Counted from the first letter of the stretch, positions 11,943 to 61,614 are shown. The stretch: 64,000 nt of DNA from Sacculina carcini (GCA_916048095.2 OU696576.1:4507664-4571663), one strand, 5' to 3'. Numbers and translations are program-made. The notes: generated by a model not told the origin, from the letters alone.

Positions 11943-12975
11943 TAATCTGAAATATTAAATTTATTTATTCAATCGGATTATGCTATTGGGCGAAATGGAA
12001 TACATCATATGATTAAATACTCCAAGCTTTTCATGTCAGCCATCATGGGAGTAGATGATGGTGGTATAGGGGTATATATACCTCTGGACAAATTGGCTGG
12101 GGTATGAATACGCAATCATACCTTACTAGAATTATGCTGAGCTCAGTTCATTGGGTATATTATTTTCAAGACCAGCATAGAACAAATAACAATACACGAA
12201 AAATGAAAGAAATACAAAATATGTGAAAAATTATACTTTATGCAATATACTTTATATTGAGGTATAAGTGTGGTAATTGAATAGGCCGAAAATAGTTGAG
12301 GGCCCCATGCAATTGACCAAGTGAGTCAAGTTTGAACACTAATGCATCATGGATATCATCCCCCGAGCCTCAACACAAATCTACGCCCATCCTGCCGGCC
12401 ATCCTGACATATTGCATTATCTTTGTTGTATTTTGTGTGTGAATGTTTGCGTTATGTTAGGCATGGCAATTACATGATGATTAGAGTTTGGAATTTTATG
12501 TGATCACATAATTTTTTAATGCCATTTTGAAGCGAAAAAATATAAAATGTCATTTTCACTGAAAAATGTCCGAATATATAATTCTATAGCTTGCGCCTGA
12601 AACTAATACTTGTTACACAAAATTAATAATTGTAATTACACAGATCACGGATTCAACATGTTATGATACACTCGAGCACTGCATATTCATACAATATCAA
12701 TGACAGTAACGTCAACGATGGATATATAGCTACGTTCATGATAGATTTATTCCGACAAGGTGTTAACGGGTTTCAGAGAGTCTAAAACAGCGTTTCTCCA
12801 CCGGGAGCCTTCGACCGGAGGGCCACGAGCTGACATCGAAAAATGTAATTCGGAATGCAAAAGCCTGGAGTGCACAAAGTGGTTAAACCACGGTCATAAG
12901 GGAAGAGTTTTAGGAAGGAGGGAATATCTCACAGTGTCTGTTGTGCGCATGCGCTATCACTACCATGGTACGGCC

Positions 12976-14544
12976 TAGATATGCGACCTCAAACAAAAAA
13001 CCGACGGTTTTAAAAAAAACTTTTTTTTAGCTAAAAAAACTCGACCGAAAAAAACATGTTTTTTTGTTTTTTTTGAAGAGTCGTGCAAATAATTCAAATT
13101 ATGGAAATGCTATATTTGGGATGTTAAATGAATTATTTTTTATCAACACATGAGTTATTCATGCTATTATTGACCCTATCAAATTGAATTATCGTTAAAT
13201 ATGCACAATATAATTGTTATACTGTGTCTGAAAGCCTAATATCATTGTTTGCACGGTACTGTGCGGCACTTCTATGTACAGTACAACATTGCATTCAATT
13301 ATTGAGTTATTCATTGTGTAAGAAAGCAGGGTTTGAGAACCGTTTCTTATGCTAAAACCTGAAACTGTTTTAAAAAAAACAACAAGTGGCATAATTTTTT
13401 ATTATTTTTTACATATTATTTTTTTCCTACCAGAAATTAACTACGCTGATTATATAAAGTTTCATCATTTCATTCAGCAGATCAATTATTCGCAAATATA
13501 TAAGTACAAACACTGCAAATATTTACACAAATACTACAAATATGCACACAAACTTAGTGTCCCTAATGAGACTACGAATAAAAGCGGGTCGCATTAATCA
13601 GAGTGGCAATCCTGATCAGAAAAACGGGCAATATTTTCGTGTAGGCAAAAATACACTGAGGAAATGTATTTAATGTACAAAAAGATATTTGAACACAAAT
13701 AACTACATCAAAGAAACCATCATCCATAAAACCAGTTCTGAAAACAGGTTACTAATAAAAAACCAAATAATGTGGTTCAACTTTCCTTGATCTGCCGCCA
13801 TATTTTCTAAATATCCACTTCTACGGAAACCGTTTTTAAAAAATATTTTTTTGAAAGAAAACCATGGTTTAAAAACAGTTTAGGTCAAGTGGTTTAACCA
13901 GCCGCTTATACGTACCAGCTTGGCTACTATACAAAAGGTATTTCAACGTAAATCAATAAAATCTATCTTACATAGATACTGTTTTAGAAGACATTGTTTC
14001 ATTAAAAAAGCGTTAGTTTTAATGAACGTTTGTCAAAAAAATACTTGACCAACCAATTAACTTTTCCTGTTCTGCTGTCAACATTTTTTGAATCTGTACA
14101 TTAATAAAACAAATTTAAAACCAATTTGAAAAACATCATTGCATTTTTTTCATAAAAACATGGTTTCTTTTAAAAAAACAAATGATTACTCAATAAATTT
14201 GTTTTGTTCTGCTGACAAATTATTCAAAATATCCACATAATTAAAACCATCCTTAAAACATGGGTTTCTCAATGAAAAAACCTAAACCACCGGACCCGGA
14301 TGCATTTTCAAACAATCTCCTGATGTATTTATTGATAAATATTTTTGTTTTTATACTATTATCAAATTATCTTTGAAATAAGACACGTAAAGATGTACAA
14401 AACGCCAATTAAACTCGTTTCTTTTTACTAAAATCCAAACATCCGATGACAATTGGGGCTAATTCTGAAAAAAAACAAAAAAAACAAAAACAAAACGTTT
14501 TTTTGCAAAAAACCGCAACCAAAAAACGTTTTTTTGCATCACTA
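12976..14544 (+). mobile_element. Non-autonomous hAT element, family N1, copy 2
   Basis: This 1569-bp copy has the same sequence as 6714-8279 (inverted) and 62182-63765. Its ends are TAGATATGC and TAGTGATGC, with the perfect 8-bp duplication GTACGGCC at 12968-12975 and 14545-14552. It is nested in the ZBED5-like hAT element. Confidence 0.93.
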
Positions 14545-14839
14545 GTACGGCCACGTTCCTTGGCGCCTACTGGACTGGACAGAGGAAGAAAAGGTGCGTG
14601 TTTTCATGACGTCGTCGGTCTCGTGTTCTCATGGTTTTCCGTATATTTCGCTAAGTTTTGAGATAAAATATTTTCACACTAATACATGTTCACTTCGCAT
14701 TTTTATTATCGTATGCTTCAGTGCAACACAGCAAGAAAAATCGTAAAAGTTCAATTTTGTCTACGATTTTTATTTTTGTTTTGTTTTGAAAAAGCATTTT
14801 TCAAACCAAATTTTTAACCGTGTTATTGTTGTTTTTCAG

Positions 14840-16610
14840 ATGTCGATGGCTCGAAAATGGAACGATAGCTACGTCAAGTTTGGATTTACGAAAGTCATTC
14901 GAGACAGTGTGGACTGCGCACAATGCCTGCATTGCTCAGTGGTGATGTCAAATACATGACTACGTCCTTCCAAACTTTTGAACCATCGCGACAAGGTTCA
15001 TCCCCAAAGGAAAGATGATAATATTGAGGCCCTGTCTACAAAACGAGGACGGAACGACTGTGAAGCGACACTTCCAAAATTTGGATTCCGGCCAGAAGAA
15101 GAACCTGCTCTTCAATCCAGCTACGAAGTGGCATACCGAATTGTGAAGTGCAAGAAGCCGCACACTATTGCTGAGGAGCTTATCAAGCCATGTACAGAGA
15201 AAATGGCGGAACTGATGATCGGACCAGAGGCAAAAAAGAAAATCCAGCAGGTTTCGCTCTCCAATCACACGATCCGCCGACGGATTGATGACATGACCGC
15301 TGATGTGTGCCGTCTAATTTGCTGTGAAATCAAGCAAATTACGCTCCCGGCTAGCCTTCAACTTGATGCGTCTACCGACACCGCTTTGGAGAGCCAGTTG
15401 ATCGCCTTTGCTCTCTACGAGAAAGAAAGAAAGGTGAAGGAAGAGTTCTTATTCTGCAATACTCTGCCAACCACAACGACAGCAAAAATGTCAAAGCCAT
15501 CGTGGACACTTTTTTGAAGTGAATGGACTCAGTTGGCAGAATTTCAAGCACATTTGTACTGATGGTGCCCCAGCGATGATTGACGTCAAAGGAGGGTTCG
15601 TCACACTTGTGAGGAATGAATGGCCCCACGTGACATCTTCCCACTGTTCACTACACCGATAAGATCTTGTGTCAAAAACTCTACCGCTGCGTTTGTTGGA
15701 AGTAATGGACGTTGCGGTCAAAGTGATCAACTTTATTCGTGCGAAGGCGAAAAATCATCGGCTCTTCCCACTTTTGACCAACGAAATGGGAGCGCAACAT
15801 GTGGTACTTCTGCATTTCACTAAAGTTCGTTGGCTATCGAGGGGGAAATGCCTCTCTCGGTTGTATGAGCTCCGGTTAGAGACATACAATTTCTTGCGAG
15901 AGAACGAAAATATCCTCCATGTCCACTTTGACAATGAAGAGTTCATCGTGGTGCTAGCCTACCTGGCCGATATATTCGGCCGATTCAACGAAATGAACCA
16001 GTCTTTACAAGGCCGTGATGTGACAGTCAGTGACGTTCAAGACAAGCTTGCCGGACTGTCTGCTCGAATGGGAGTCTGGCAGGCGCGAATCAGGGCTGGA
16101 TGCACAGCCTTGTTTCCTTTCTTGGACGAGTATCTGCAGACGCAGAGGATTGACCTTCCCGTCGTCATCAAAGAATGCATAATTTGGCATCTCGAAATTC
16201 TCTCCGCTGAGTTCAAATCTTATTTCGACGATGTTCCATTGGATGTTCCATGGCACAGAGACCCATTCAACACCGAAGTTGAGCCTACTGAAGACGAAGC
16301 AGAGGAGCTTGCAGAGTTCAAGGTCTCAAAAGCAATGAAGCTCGCCTTCAGTAACGGAGAAGACCTCTCCAGCTTGTGGTTGTCTGTTCAGGATGCATAT
16401 CCACCACTCACCAAGAAAGCATCCGAAATGCACGCTCAATTCGCCACAACTTGACTTTGTGAATCTGGATTTTCTGACATGGCGACCATTAAAACGACGT
16501 CCAGAAACCGCCTTGATGTTGGTAACGATATTCGCCTTGCTGTGTCCAGGCCGTAGCCGGACATAAGAGGCCTCGTCACACGAGCCCAACACCAAGTGTC
16601 TCATTGATTA
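14840..16610 (+). pseudogene. hAT transposase (ZBED5-like), broken
   Basis: This encodes a ZBED5/Charlie-type hAT transposase, a BED-finger RNase-H-fold enzyme acting on the element ends. ATG at 14840 directly follows a TTTTTCAG acceptor-like site, and the BED finger is visible (WNDSYVKFGF, then CAQCLHC and LLNHRDKVHP). The long frame 14978-15517 holds the middle part with LDASTDT, the first acidic motif. ICTDGAPAMI (second motif) is at 15545-15580. The largest frame (15669-16454) holds VRWLSRGKCLSRLYEL, LQGRDVTVSDVQDKLAGLSA and DVPWHRDPFN. Stops or frameshifts near 14955, after 15510, at 15660 and at 16452 mean no full protein. It was functional once and is now dead. Confidence 0.88.
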
Positions 16611-16770
16611 TATTGTTCAGCAAAGATTTTTACATTGATGTATAATCTGAGTGACTGAATAAACAATTCAAAACAAAATCCCCGTTTTTTAAGGGCAGGG
16701 GGCAACAAGTGTTAGCCACTCGCTGAGGGGGGCCACGAGCTATCAAAGGTTGAGAAACGCTGGTCTAAAA

Positions 16771-17700
16771 TAAGTCGCTATGCTGATCAAATCGCTTCTA
16801 GCTAGATGCACGAGATATCAGCTGTTTGAGAATGAAGGTTTATACATACATGCACTTCATATTTACATTTTCAGGAATTATTCAACACAAATTGATCAAC
16901 CGGCGTCTGTATTGTAATGCTCAAAGGGGTTAAAGGGATTAAATGTGAAGTTGAATTTCCAAGAAATTCATGCCTGGTGAGAGGATCATGTGTTGCGTTG
17001 CATGTGAGAGAACAAAATCTCTGGTCAAAAGTCGCAGCTCGATCGACACAACAAATCGGCTGTTCATTTCAAAAACAGTAAATGGATATATACAGACTCG
17101 AATCACGGAATCATTGCGCCCCGAAGCAAAAGTCCAAAATGGCACCCCTACCATGATCATTTCGATTCTAGTTCCTCTTGTTCGGTAAATACCCCGGATC
17201 TTTTTACATAGCCCCTCCACCCACGGGAAAACCTGGCTCCGCCACTGCACCTCAACCTTAATGGAAGGGCTCAATCAAGGTAAAACTTTCGCCACGCATT
17301 ACGAAAATTTCGCTTCCTAAGGGTGGCTCCCCAATGGAATGTCGCTAGATACATACAATGCAAATAATCTACGAAAGAGTCCAAAATTCACGTAACATCA
17401 AAATTTGATAACATTTTGGGTTTTGAGACAACATATTTTAGCGTTTTTAGTTATAATTAAAACATAAAACACCAAAAAGTATCAAATAATATTCCCAAAA
17501 ATATTCATAATATTAAAATAATAATATGGTTCAAGCAGAGATGTTGAACAGCTCCTACTTTGCACAATTCACACATTAATAGTGGAATGCGTGCATGTGT
17601 GCAGTTAACAGCAGGTGCAGCGTACTACGACAGCAACGTGTGTGCCTGTATGTGTGTCTTTTTGTGTATGTTCGCATGATGCACGTTAACCTTGCCAGGT
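16771..17700. other. Region upstream of ovo, one hAT-end-like motif
   Basis: No gene is recognised here. On the minus strand, CAGTGGCGGAGCCAGG begins at 17247. It resembles a common transposon terminal repeat, but I could not find the other end or a target duplication. The rest is AT-rich and unique by eye. Confidence 0.35.
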
Positions 17701-17750
17701 GTGCACACAGTACAGGAAACAAATGTGGCTGCGAGTGCGCTCGGCAGTCA

Positions 17751-17760
17751 GCGCATGCGC
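17751..17760. promoter_or_regulatory. NRF1-like site upstream of ovo
   Basis: The palindrome GCGCATGCGC lies 203 bases upstream of the ovo start codon in a comparatively CpG-containing stretch. It matches the consensus of the NRF1/Ewg factor, which is common in animal promoters. Whether transcription starts here is inference. Confidence 0.4.
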
Positions 17761-17962
17761 AGTACGGTCATGGTCAACCAGCAGCGCAGACGTGCGGGTT
17801 GGTCAGTCGTGAAGTGAGTGCTGCTCGTTGTGTGTGTCTCCTGCGCTTTTGTATTTTCACTATTTGTGGGCTCTGTTTTGACCATATTTTTGCGTGTGCG
17901 TGTGTGTGGCTTGTGTGGAAGCGTGGTTGTGTGCTATGCTATTGTGAGCGCACGCAATCAAC

Positions 17963-41628
<23,666 letters not shown>

Positions 41629-41772
41629 AACATGCGCGCGAGTACGAACCGCTTACACACACATACGCATGCACGCATACATATGTGTATGGGTGTTCGA
41701 AATGTTAATGTTTGTGGGCACATGTGTTAATACTATTCGCCTGTATGTTGTTATTTTTTAAATGTTCACACA

Positions 41773-41834
<62 letters not shown>

Positions 41835-42530
41835 AGTATTTAATGATCGACTGGCTTAATGTTTTTAATTTGTACTTTGAATATATTTATATATGCGCTC
41901 GGCGTTTACGGTGCAGCGGCGACGTTATCGGTGTGTCGGCTGGCGTTGTGTATGTGTGTCGACCAGTGGCAATATAAATGCGTATGTATGCGCGCGTGTG
42001 TATGTATGTATACGAGTGTTGCTGTATTTGATCTCCTAAAAAAGCTCTTTTTCTCCTTTATCGCAAGTTTTCAATTTGGAGTTTAGCTGGTGCGGTTTTT
42101 TCTTATTTTTTTTTGGACGGGGAACGACGTGATCATATATGTGTGTGTGTCTGTACGCACACACTGCTCATTTACACACACATACGAATTTCGCGGGACT
42201 CCAAACTGCACCTTACTCCCGAGCATTTATGGCATTATTTTCGCACACGCCCGTATAACCGCGCTTGGTTGTGCTTATGTATATTTGTATTTCTACGTAT
42301 ATGTGTGCGTGTGTTACATTCCTTGAACGGCACAACAATTATTTTACTTGATATACACAAGCCTCTTGCTGTTTTTAACCACGAAAAATGTTCGCGCAAG
42401 ACGAGCGCAGTTGTGCAGTATCCATTCCTCCTGTCAGTACATCTGTGTGTATGTATGTGTGTGTGTGTGCGTCGGCATTTAGATGTTCGTGAGTGAATGT
42501 TTGAAATAAAAGCCTACTCAATGTATCACA
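41629..42530 (+). other. Probable ovo 3' UTR with poly-A signal
   Basis: After the stop there is an (AT)n tract at 41777-41835, and AATAAA lies at 42505-42510. The 3' UTR extent is inferred from that signal. From 42530 to 43163 I see nothing except the expected 3' flank of the opposing ARL1 gene. Confidence 0.45.
41777..41835. repeat. (AT)n microsatellite
   Basis: An AT array of about 58 bp lies in the presumed ovo 3' UTR. Confidence 0.96.
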
Positions 42531-43163
42531 TGCTGAACATCATATCTCCTGCATTAATCATGCAATCACCAATTCGACACACAAATAGACTCTATTTCCA
42601 CACATGCACACACAGTTGAACAGTGTACACGCAAAAACCGAACGCAATTATTTCATGTTAACTGATAAAGCCATTTCCGGGCGCATATGTATGAGACCAA
42701 ATCGGCGCTGATGGCGCGTTAAATCGCCCGATCCAATCAACGGACATAACAGCATTGGCGTCACCGCTCTTCTGACTGGTTAAATATAGAGGTCGCGACC
42801 TGCAACTGGAGCTTATTTTTATCTATCATTGACCAAGACAAACCAACATGAGCAAATACCACGCGCACCAATCTGGTATACAAACAGAGATATAGCTACC
42901 GCACAGAACAGCGTATTTTTTGAACTATAATGCGCACAAAGAGAATATGTGCTTAAACGAAAACGCTTCTATAGCTTACAAGGCGTCTCAAGATCAGTAT
43001 CAGTATGTCGAGCAATGTTAAAATTATTCAAATATTTTGGTTCAGTTTACGTGCCTTACAATACATTTTGCCTACGAAAATGGAGCATTTGTCTGACAGA
43101 ACAGTGCCTGATAGTGCGAGCAATACGGTGGGTGTTACATTCAAAGGCAGCGCACGCACATTA

Positions 43164-56171
<13,008 letters not shown>

Positions 56172-56249
56172 TCAAAAGCATCAACAGTAACAGCAACAGT
56201 AATAACACAGCAATCTGGTACTGGAGCTGTGGCGTCTACGCTGTGAGTT

Positions 56250-56926
56250 CATCCCCCCAATTTGGGGGCCAAACTGCACCATCAAACCTTCTAGCCTTAT
56301 CAGAACGAGGATGTCAAGCTCCTGGAATCAGCTCCCGTTACCCGGGCTCCACAGGTCTTTTTTCAACTCCGTACAACTGGCTCAAATAATGACACCATAC
56401 CACACATACAGACACTACACCACACCAACACCGCTAGCCTCATACACACACGCTCATCCCCATATCCTCATAACCAGCCACTCACATCACGCTGACGTAC
56501 GAAAGGCTCAGTTCAATGCAACTCATGCTTGAACTGGTGTCACACCACATACACATCACTTCGAAACATCACACAATACACACGGTCATTCATCTGCTCA
56601 TTATGTACACCAAGCCCATCAACACCTGCACATACACTGACACCGGCACATCCATCAACACCATCAGCAGCGGCCCCAATCTCATCAGTCACCTATGTCA
56701 TATCTATCAACATCACCGGTGCACCGGTAACATCAGCATCGCCGACATAATTTCCACACAACCCGTTCACCCTCACAATCATCAACCACTGCATCCTCCT
56801 CCTCACAATCATCACGATCACCATCAGATCTCCCACAATCATCACACTCATCAACACATTCAAAACCAAAGCCTCCATCACCATCAATAACACAACACCT
56901 CAACTACACTCACACACACTCAAACA
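56250..56926 (+). mobile_element. Second LINE: probable ORF1 remnant
   Basis: This is His/Ser/Thr/Pro-rich sequence in several short frames (for example QSSRSPSDLPQSSHSS at about 56810-56860). Its last frame runs straight into the endonuclease start beyond the TTAA element. No zinc knuckle is certain, so the assignment rests on position. Confidence 0.45.
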
Positions 56927-56930
56927 TTAA

Positions 56931-57716
56931 GCCGTGGTCACATTAGGTCAATTGTTGGCCAAGCCAACGATTGGCCTGCAGCGGACAATCGTGGGCTAGG
57001 CCAACAGTTGGCTTGGTCAATAATTGGCTTGCGAGTGGTCACACGAGGCCAGTAATTGTCCAAGCCAATAGATGTGGTGCAGAGTACATCGGTGTGGATT
57101 ATTTCGCTTTCCTGACTATACCATTTGAATTTTGATTTAATTCAGGTGTATTCTTGAATGTACAGATCATAACTATATTCTGATCGTATACTATACATAT
57201 ATTGAACATATTCTTCAGCTTTTATATTTTTTTATAATTATACATATATATCATGATTCAACTCAGTTTGATAGCCTGTGATGTCTTGTGTTTTTGTGTT
57301 CGTTTTATTGTGGCAATTTTATCATGATGAGGTGGAATCTGTAATATAATATTTGTAAAATTTATGAAAATATTTGATACATTACTAGATTAAATGCTGA
57401 TAAATAGATATATAGGTAAATATATATAAAGGCTGTAGAATATGTTTAATATATGTATATTAAACGATCAGAATATATTAATGATCTGTACATTCAAGAA
57501 TACACCTGGATTAAATCAAAATTCAAATGGTATAGTCAGGAGAGCGAAATATACCACACCGACGTACTCTGCACTACAGCTATTGGCTTGGACAATTACT
57601 GGCCTCGTGTCAACATTCGCAAGCCAATTGTTGGCCTAGCCAACGATTGTCCGCTGCAAACCAACAGTTGGCCAGGCCAATCGTTGGATTGGCGAACAAT
57701 TGGCCACAACCATGGC
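56931..57716. mobile_element. TTAA-flanked fold-back element, 786 bp
   Basis: Inverted arms of about 300 bp (56931-57231 and 57421-57716) surround an AT-rich centre. The ends read GCCGTGGTCACATTAGGTCA and, from the right, GCCATGGTTGTGGCCAATTG. TTAA lies on both sides (56927-56930 and 57717-57720). Removing the element with one TTAA makes the LINE frame continuous (SNIN then LHRAHINIIQLN). Short CCAA/TTGG palindromes recur in the arms. TTAA targets are typical of piggyBac-type transposases; the ends themselves are not classic piggyBac. Confidence 0.85.
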
Positions 57717-57720
57717 TTAA

Positions 57721-59090
57721 CTTACACCGCGCACACATAAACATTATCCAGCTTAATATCGACCGCATCAACACAAACAATATGAACTATTTCAAGAAGC
57801 AAAACTACAACATCACATAACTTCCACATTCCATAACTACAGTAGCATACGCCAAGACCGCACTAGCGGTCGAAGCGGTGATCTCATCACAATACGCAAA
57901 TCTATAAACTGCACAAACACCGGCATACAGATACAATCATTACTGCCATCACACAATAAAACATAAATTCATGCTATAAGCTAAATTACGCATTTGAACA
58001 CAGCAGTGGAAAGTCTAATGTTACCTAACCTAACCTAACATAAATTCAATCAATCCAAATACGCACCGGTACACCTTCTCACACATCAATAATTATTGAT
58101 GAATGTGGGCGTTGAATATAATCAACGCTTACATTCCACCACAAACATCACCAACGGTACCTTGCAACTACACACCAGAACTACACAACATCACAAATAC
58201 ACCAAACATCATACTGAGCGGAGATTTCAACGCCAAAGACCCTGCCTGGTACATCCACAATGCACACACTAACAGAGGCACATATATACTGCAACAAACA
58301 AAACACCTCTACATACTCAATAACACTCACCAACACACTCACTCATCAGGTACACTATCGCCCATCATCACCCGACACTACATTCTGTTCACCCAACCTC
58401 ACTCAAACAACCACATAGAAGATGGTCAAAGAGCTTGGCTCCGACCACCTCCCAATCATCATCACTACCAAGGCTAGAGTAACACCAAACACGCATACGC
58501 ACCTACACTAATCATAAAAGCACATTGAACACAATTCACGCACGACACAGAGCAGGCATAAACCGAAATAAATAAAACATTAATCACAGACATAAAAACA
58601 GGCCAATATTTAACAACATCATACACAAAACAAACAAACAACACATTCCAAAAGGCAACAGCAAACATCACAATCCAAAGTTTACACACGAAATTCAAAC
58701 ACTCATCAAACAACGTGATTAACTGAAACACTCTCCGGCACCACACTCACATAGTACATCAGATCAAATACACGCACTCAACACAACTGTTAACAGCAAA
58801 ATACACGAACACAAATCGCTGAAATGACACTTCATAAAAACCCTGGATCACAAATCAAACACAACAAAATTATACAATACACTCAAGAGTATCACACTAT
58901 CAAACAGCAACGTAACACGCACACACGAAGCCATCACAACCGATACAACATCAGTACCATCAAATAAGCAACAAGCTAACACACTCATTAATCACTACTC
59001 ATACATCAGCCACATCACACCATCACATGAAGACAGACAAATCAACAGACGTGAACACACATTCAGCAAAGATCCACTATACACACCAGG
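57721..59090 (+). mobile_element. Second LINE: endonuclease and linker
   Basis: This is the apurinic endonuclease of a Jockey-group-like LINE: INIIQLNIDRINTN (57735), RTSGRSGDLI, ALNIINAYIPPQT (58115), NIILSGDFNAKDPAW (58210-58250) and a GSDHLPI-like end near 58440. The linker after 58480 is in broken frames. It ends EHTFSKDPLYTP at 59090, where a hAT element interrupts it. Confidence 0.8.
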
Positions 59091-61614
59091 GTTTGTATGG
59101 TTTAAACCACGTGGTTTTTTAGCCGCTTCAACACATACGTGTTTATATATCTATGCATGTATTTCTTGGTTAGATAATTATTAATATATTTCAAAATATA
59201 TATCACACTCACACATTTGTGTGTTGTTACATATTGAATACCAGTGGTTGCCGCGTGCGATAAAAATGAGCGATAAACGATAAACCATAATTATCGCTGA
59301 GGTCAAACCTTTCATCGTTGATCGTTTATCGCAAAGTTTTCTAAAAGTATCGCTCATTCACTTACCGCTAGTCCCAAAAATGAGGAACGATAAACGACAG
59401 GTTCAAGACTTTTGTTAAAAAAATGTGTGTAGCCGGTCAATCACACTATTATTCACAGCTGTAGTGTGTCATTCTCGCTGGAGTTCTCTAATTAGGAGGG
59501 TGTGTGTCGCTCTCTCCCATGCGCCTTGACCCACCCCAACCATGACCCCTTCATGTTGAAGCAAGTGGCCCCTGCCCTTGAGGAAGACATCAAGAAGAGG
59601 TTCATCGGGAAATCGTCACCACCATCACATTCACACCTGACCCTCTCCACTCCAGCAAGATCCAGGACATAGTGACAGAAAAGCCTAAGGAAGCCAGCGA
59701 CCCATTTGCCTTCCTGGGGAGCCCAACTGTCATGGAGAAGGATGAGCCCAGCATTGAGGAGCTCATCAAGGAAGTGGACGCCTGGGGCAGGATCAAGGTG
59801 ACAGAGGTAAAGCCTGGTAATCCCCTAGCATGTACATGGAGAAGTGGATCTCGCTGTTCATAAAAAACAAGCCGGCCTTGCCCAGCTCTGCTGCCGTGGA
59901 GCGCGTGTTCAGCACTGCTGGTGACGTCCTCAGGTCCCGTACAAGCATGGCCAACGACAGGTTTGAAAAGCTGGTCTTCATCAGGGGAAACGTGCAGCTC
60001 ATGGATGCTGTCTTGAGGAAGAAGAGTAGGGAGGGATAGTCTGAGTCAGAGAGACGAATGTGGAATAGAACATGTTGGCCATATACTTGTTCCAGTGACA
60101 GTTTTTGTCTATTTTAACAAATTTTCACCGTGGAAAAATAGTTTGTATGCTTTCAAAAAGTATTTCAACTAAATAAAGGTACTTATCAATTATTGTTTTT
60201 GTTATCGCAAATTAACATTTTTTATCGCTATCGTTTTATCGTTTATCGCAGGTTGGGGTTTGAATTTTTTTATCTTTTATCGTTTATCGCAGGTTGGGGA
60301 AAAACATCGTTTTACCGTTATGGCAAGTTTACAAAAGCTATCGCAGAAGGCACTGTTGAATACACATAAAACATGTGGATAACGCATGGGACACAATCAA
60401 CAACAATTATGAGTAGAGCAGCCGCAGGAAAATGTGACATCAGTCGGAAGACTGTGATGTCCACCGACATTGACCATTGAGCCTGTGATGTGCACCGACA
60501 TGATCATGTGCAAACACATCATGGTCTGAAGAAATCCGATTATTATCTAGAGACACGCTAGGCCACGCCTCTTTCGTGTCAGTGATTACAAAATAAAATA
60601 GATTATACAGGAATCAGCCTTTGGGCAAAGCCAGTTGAGGTTGTACGGCAGATTTGTGCGGTGAAATTTGAGTGTGTAGTGAGTTAGACTGTGAAAGGGT
60701 GTCTGGTGCGTTATGACTGGACGAAAACCTGATCCAGTTAGGACAAATTTTGAGAGGAAGAATAACGGGTACAAAAGGTTGTTGTACTGTATGTTGTCGA
60801 TGTGGACTCACTGTGGAAGGGCGGGCTGTTAGAATGAAAAAGCACTGGGAAAATTGTAGAAAAGTGAGCATCAACTATCAGCATGGAGCAAGGACTTGAA
60901 TGGTCCGGAAATATGGACAAAAACAGGAGAAAATATTTGAGAAACGGCGAAGCCAAGCGATTAGTGATGAACACTTCATTGCTTACACTCTGGATCCGCG
61001 CTATATGGGGAGAAAAATTAATGCACAGGTTGATGGTCACTGATGTAGTCGGGGAACGATATCCTCAATTGCTTTCCATGATTACGAAACTCAGATGCAA
61101 AGCAGCACCATTCAATAAAAACTACCTGTCTAACAGAAATTAGTTACAGTAACAGTAATCGCCAACAAAATGGCCAAGGCATTTGACCTGGTAAAGGCAT
61201 TTATGGTGGCAGCTGCATCCTCGGCTGGTGTTGAATCTTCTCAAAACTTCCATTAGTCCACACCAAACTTCGCGATCGTCTTGGCACAGAAAAGGCCGAT
61301 ACGAGTGAAATATATTAGTTATTAATATACATCATTTTATGCATTGTATATTTTGTGTGTATTTTTGTGTATTTATTAGATTTTTACTTGAACGAATAAA
61401 AATCAATAAAGGACTATAATACACATAATAAATCACGTGAGAAGTTTACTTGTTGCTACATACACCAGCTAGCAGTAGCAGGAAGCTGATGAGCACCGAT
61501 ATTCGATGTTTCTGGTGAAATAGGTATTGTGACTAAAAAGTATTCTTCTTTGAAAAATAACCCCAAAAAACCCAATGGTTTTTGTTTTTTTATATGTAAA
61601 AAGAACCATTTTTT
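59091..61614 (+). mobile_element. Outer hAT-like element in the LINE, with transposase pieces
   Basis: The LINE word TACACACCA occurs on both sides (59084-59092 and 61614-61622), so a unit of about 2.5 kb was inserted. The left end begins (CA)GGGTTTGTATGG and the right end is diverged. Inside, plus-strand pieces at 60740-61100 encode a BED-like finger (CRCGLTVEGRAVRMKKHWEN) and DEHFIAYTLDPRYMGRKI, the LDPRYKG block of many hAT transposases. Stops and shifts break it. Another hAT (59242-60355) is nested within it. Confidence 0.6.
59242..60355 (+). mobile_element. hAT deletion derivative nested in the outer hAT
   Basis: This 1114-bp element has a perfect 8-bp duplication TTGAATAC (59234-59241 and 60356-60363) and short ends CAGTG..CACTG. 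GATAAACGATAAA-like motifs recur in both subterminal parts. Only the transposase C-terminus remains (59672-60039, with DPFAFLG and then ALPSSAAVERVFSTAGDVLR), which is the hAT dimerisation domain with its last acidic residue. Confidence 0.88.

Larger units (their letters stand above)
10600..12430 (+). repeat. Two diverged copies of an AT-rich repeat
   Basis: The block around 10660-10750 plus 11345-11515 matches 12150-12410. Shared landmarks are GGGTATATTAT, CAATACAC, TAATTGAATAGGC.GAAAAT, CACTAAT.CAT and CACAAAT.TACGCC. The first copy is split by the Tigger remnant at 10759-11341. A MITE (11592-11942) lies between the copies. No gene is visible. Confidence 0.55.
12788..16762 (+). mobile_element. 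ZBED5-like hAT transposon
   Basis: A 3975-bp hAT element begins CAGCGTTTCTCCACC and ends, read inward, CAGCGTTTCTCAACC. Perfect 8-bp duplications GTCTAAAA lie at 12780-12787 and 16763-16770. It contains the remnant of its transposase gene (14840-16610). A second hAT element (12976-14544) has inserted into its 5' part, so this one is older than that insertion. Confidence 0.93.

Noticed and set aside
17232-17247. A complete transposon ending at CAGTGGCGGAGCCAGG
   Set aside because: No second end and no matching target duplication could be found nearby.
42530-43163. A separate gene between ovo and ARL1
   Set aside because: Only short frames without domains occur; the stretch fits the two 3' flanks of convergent genes.
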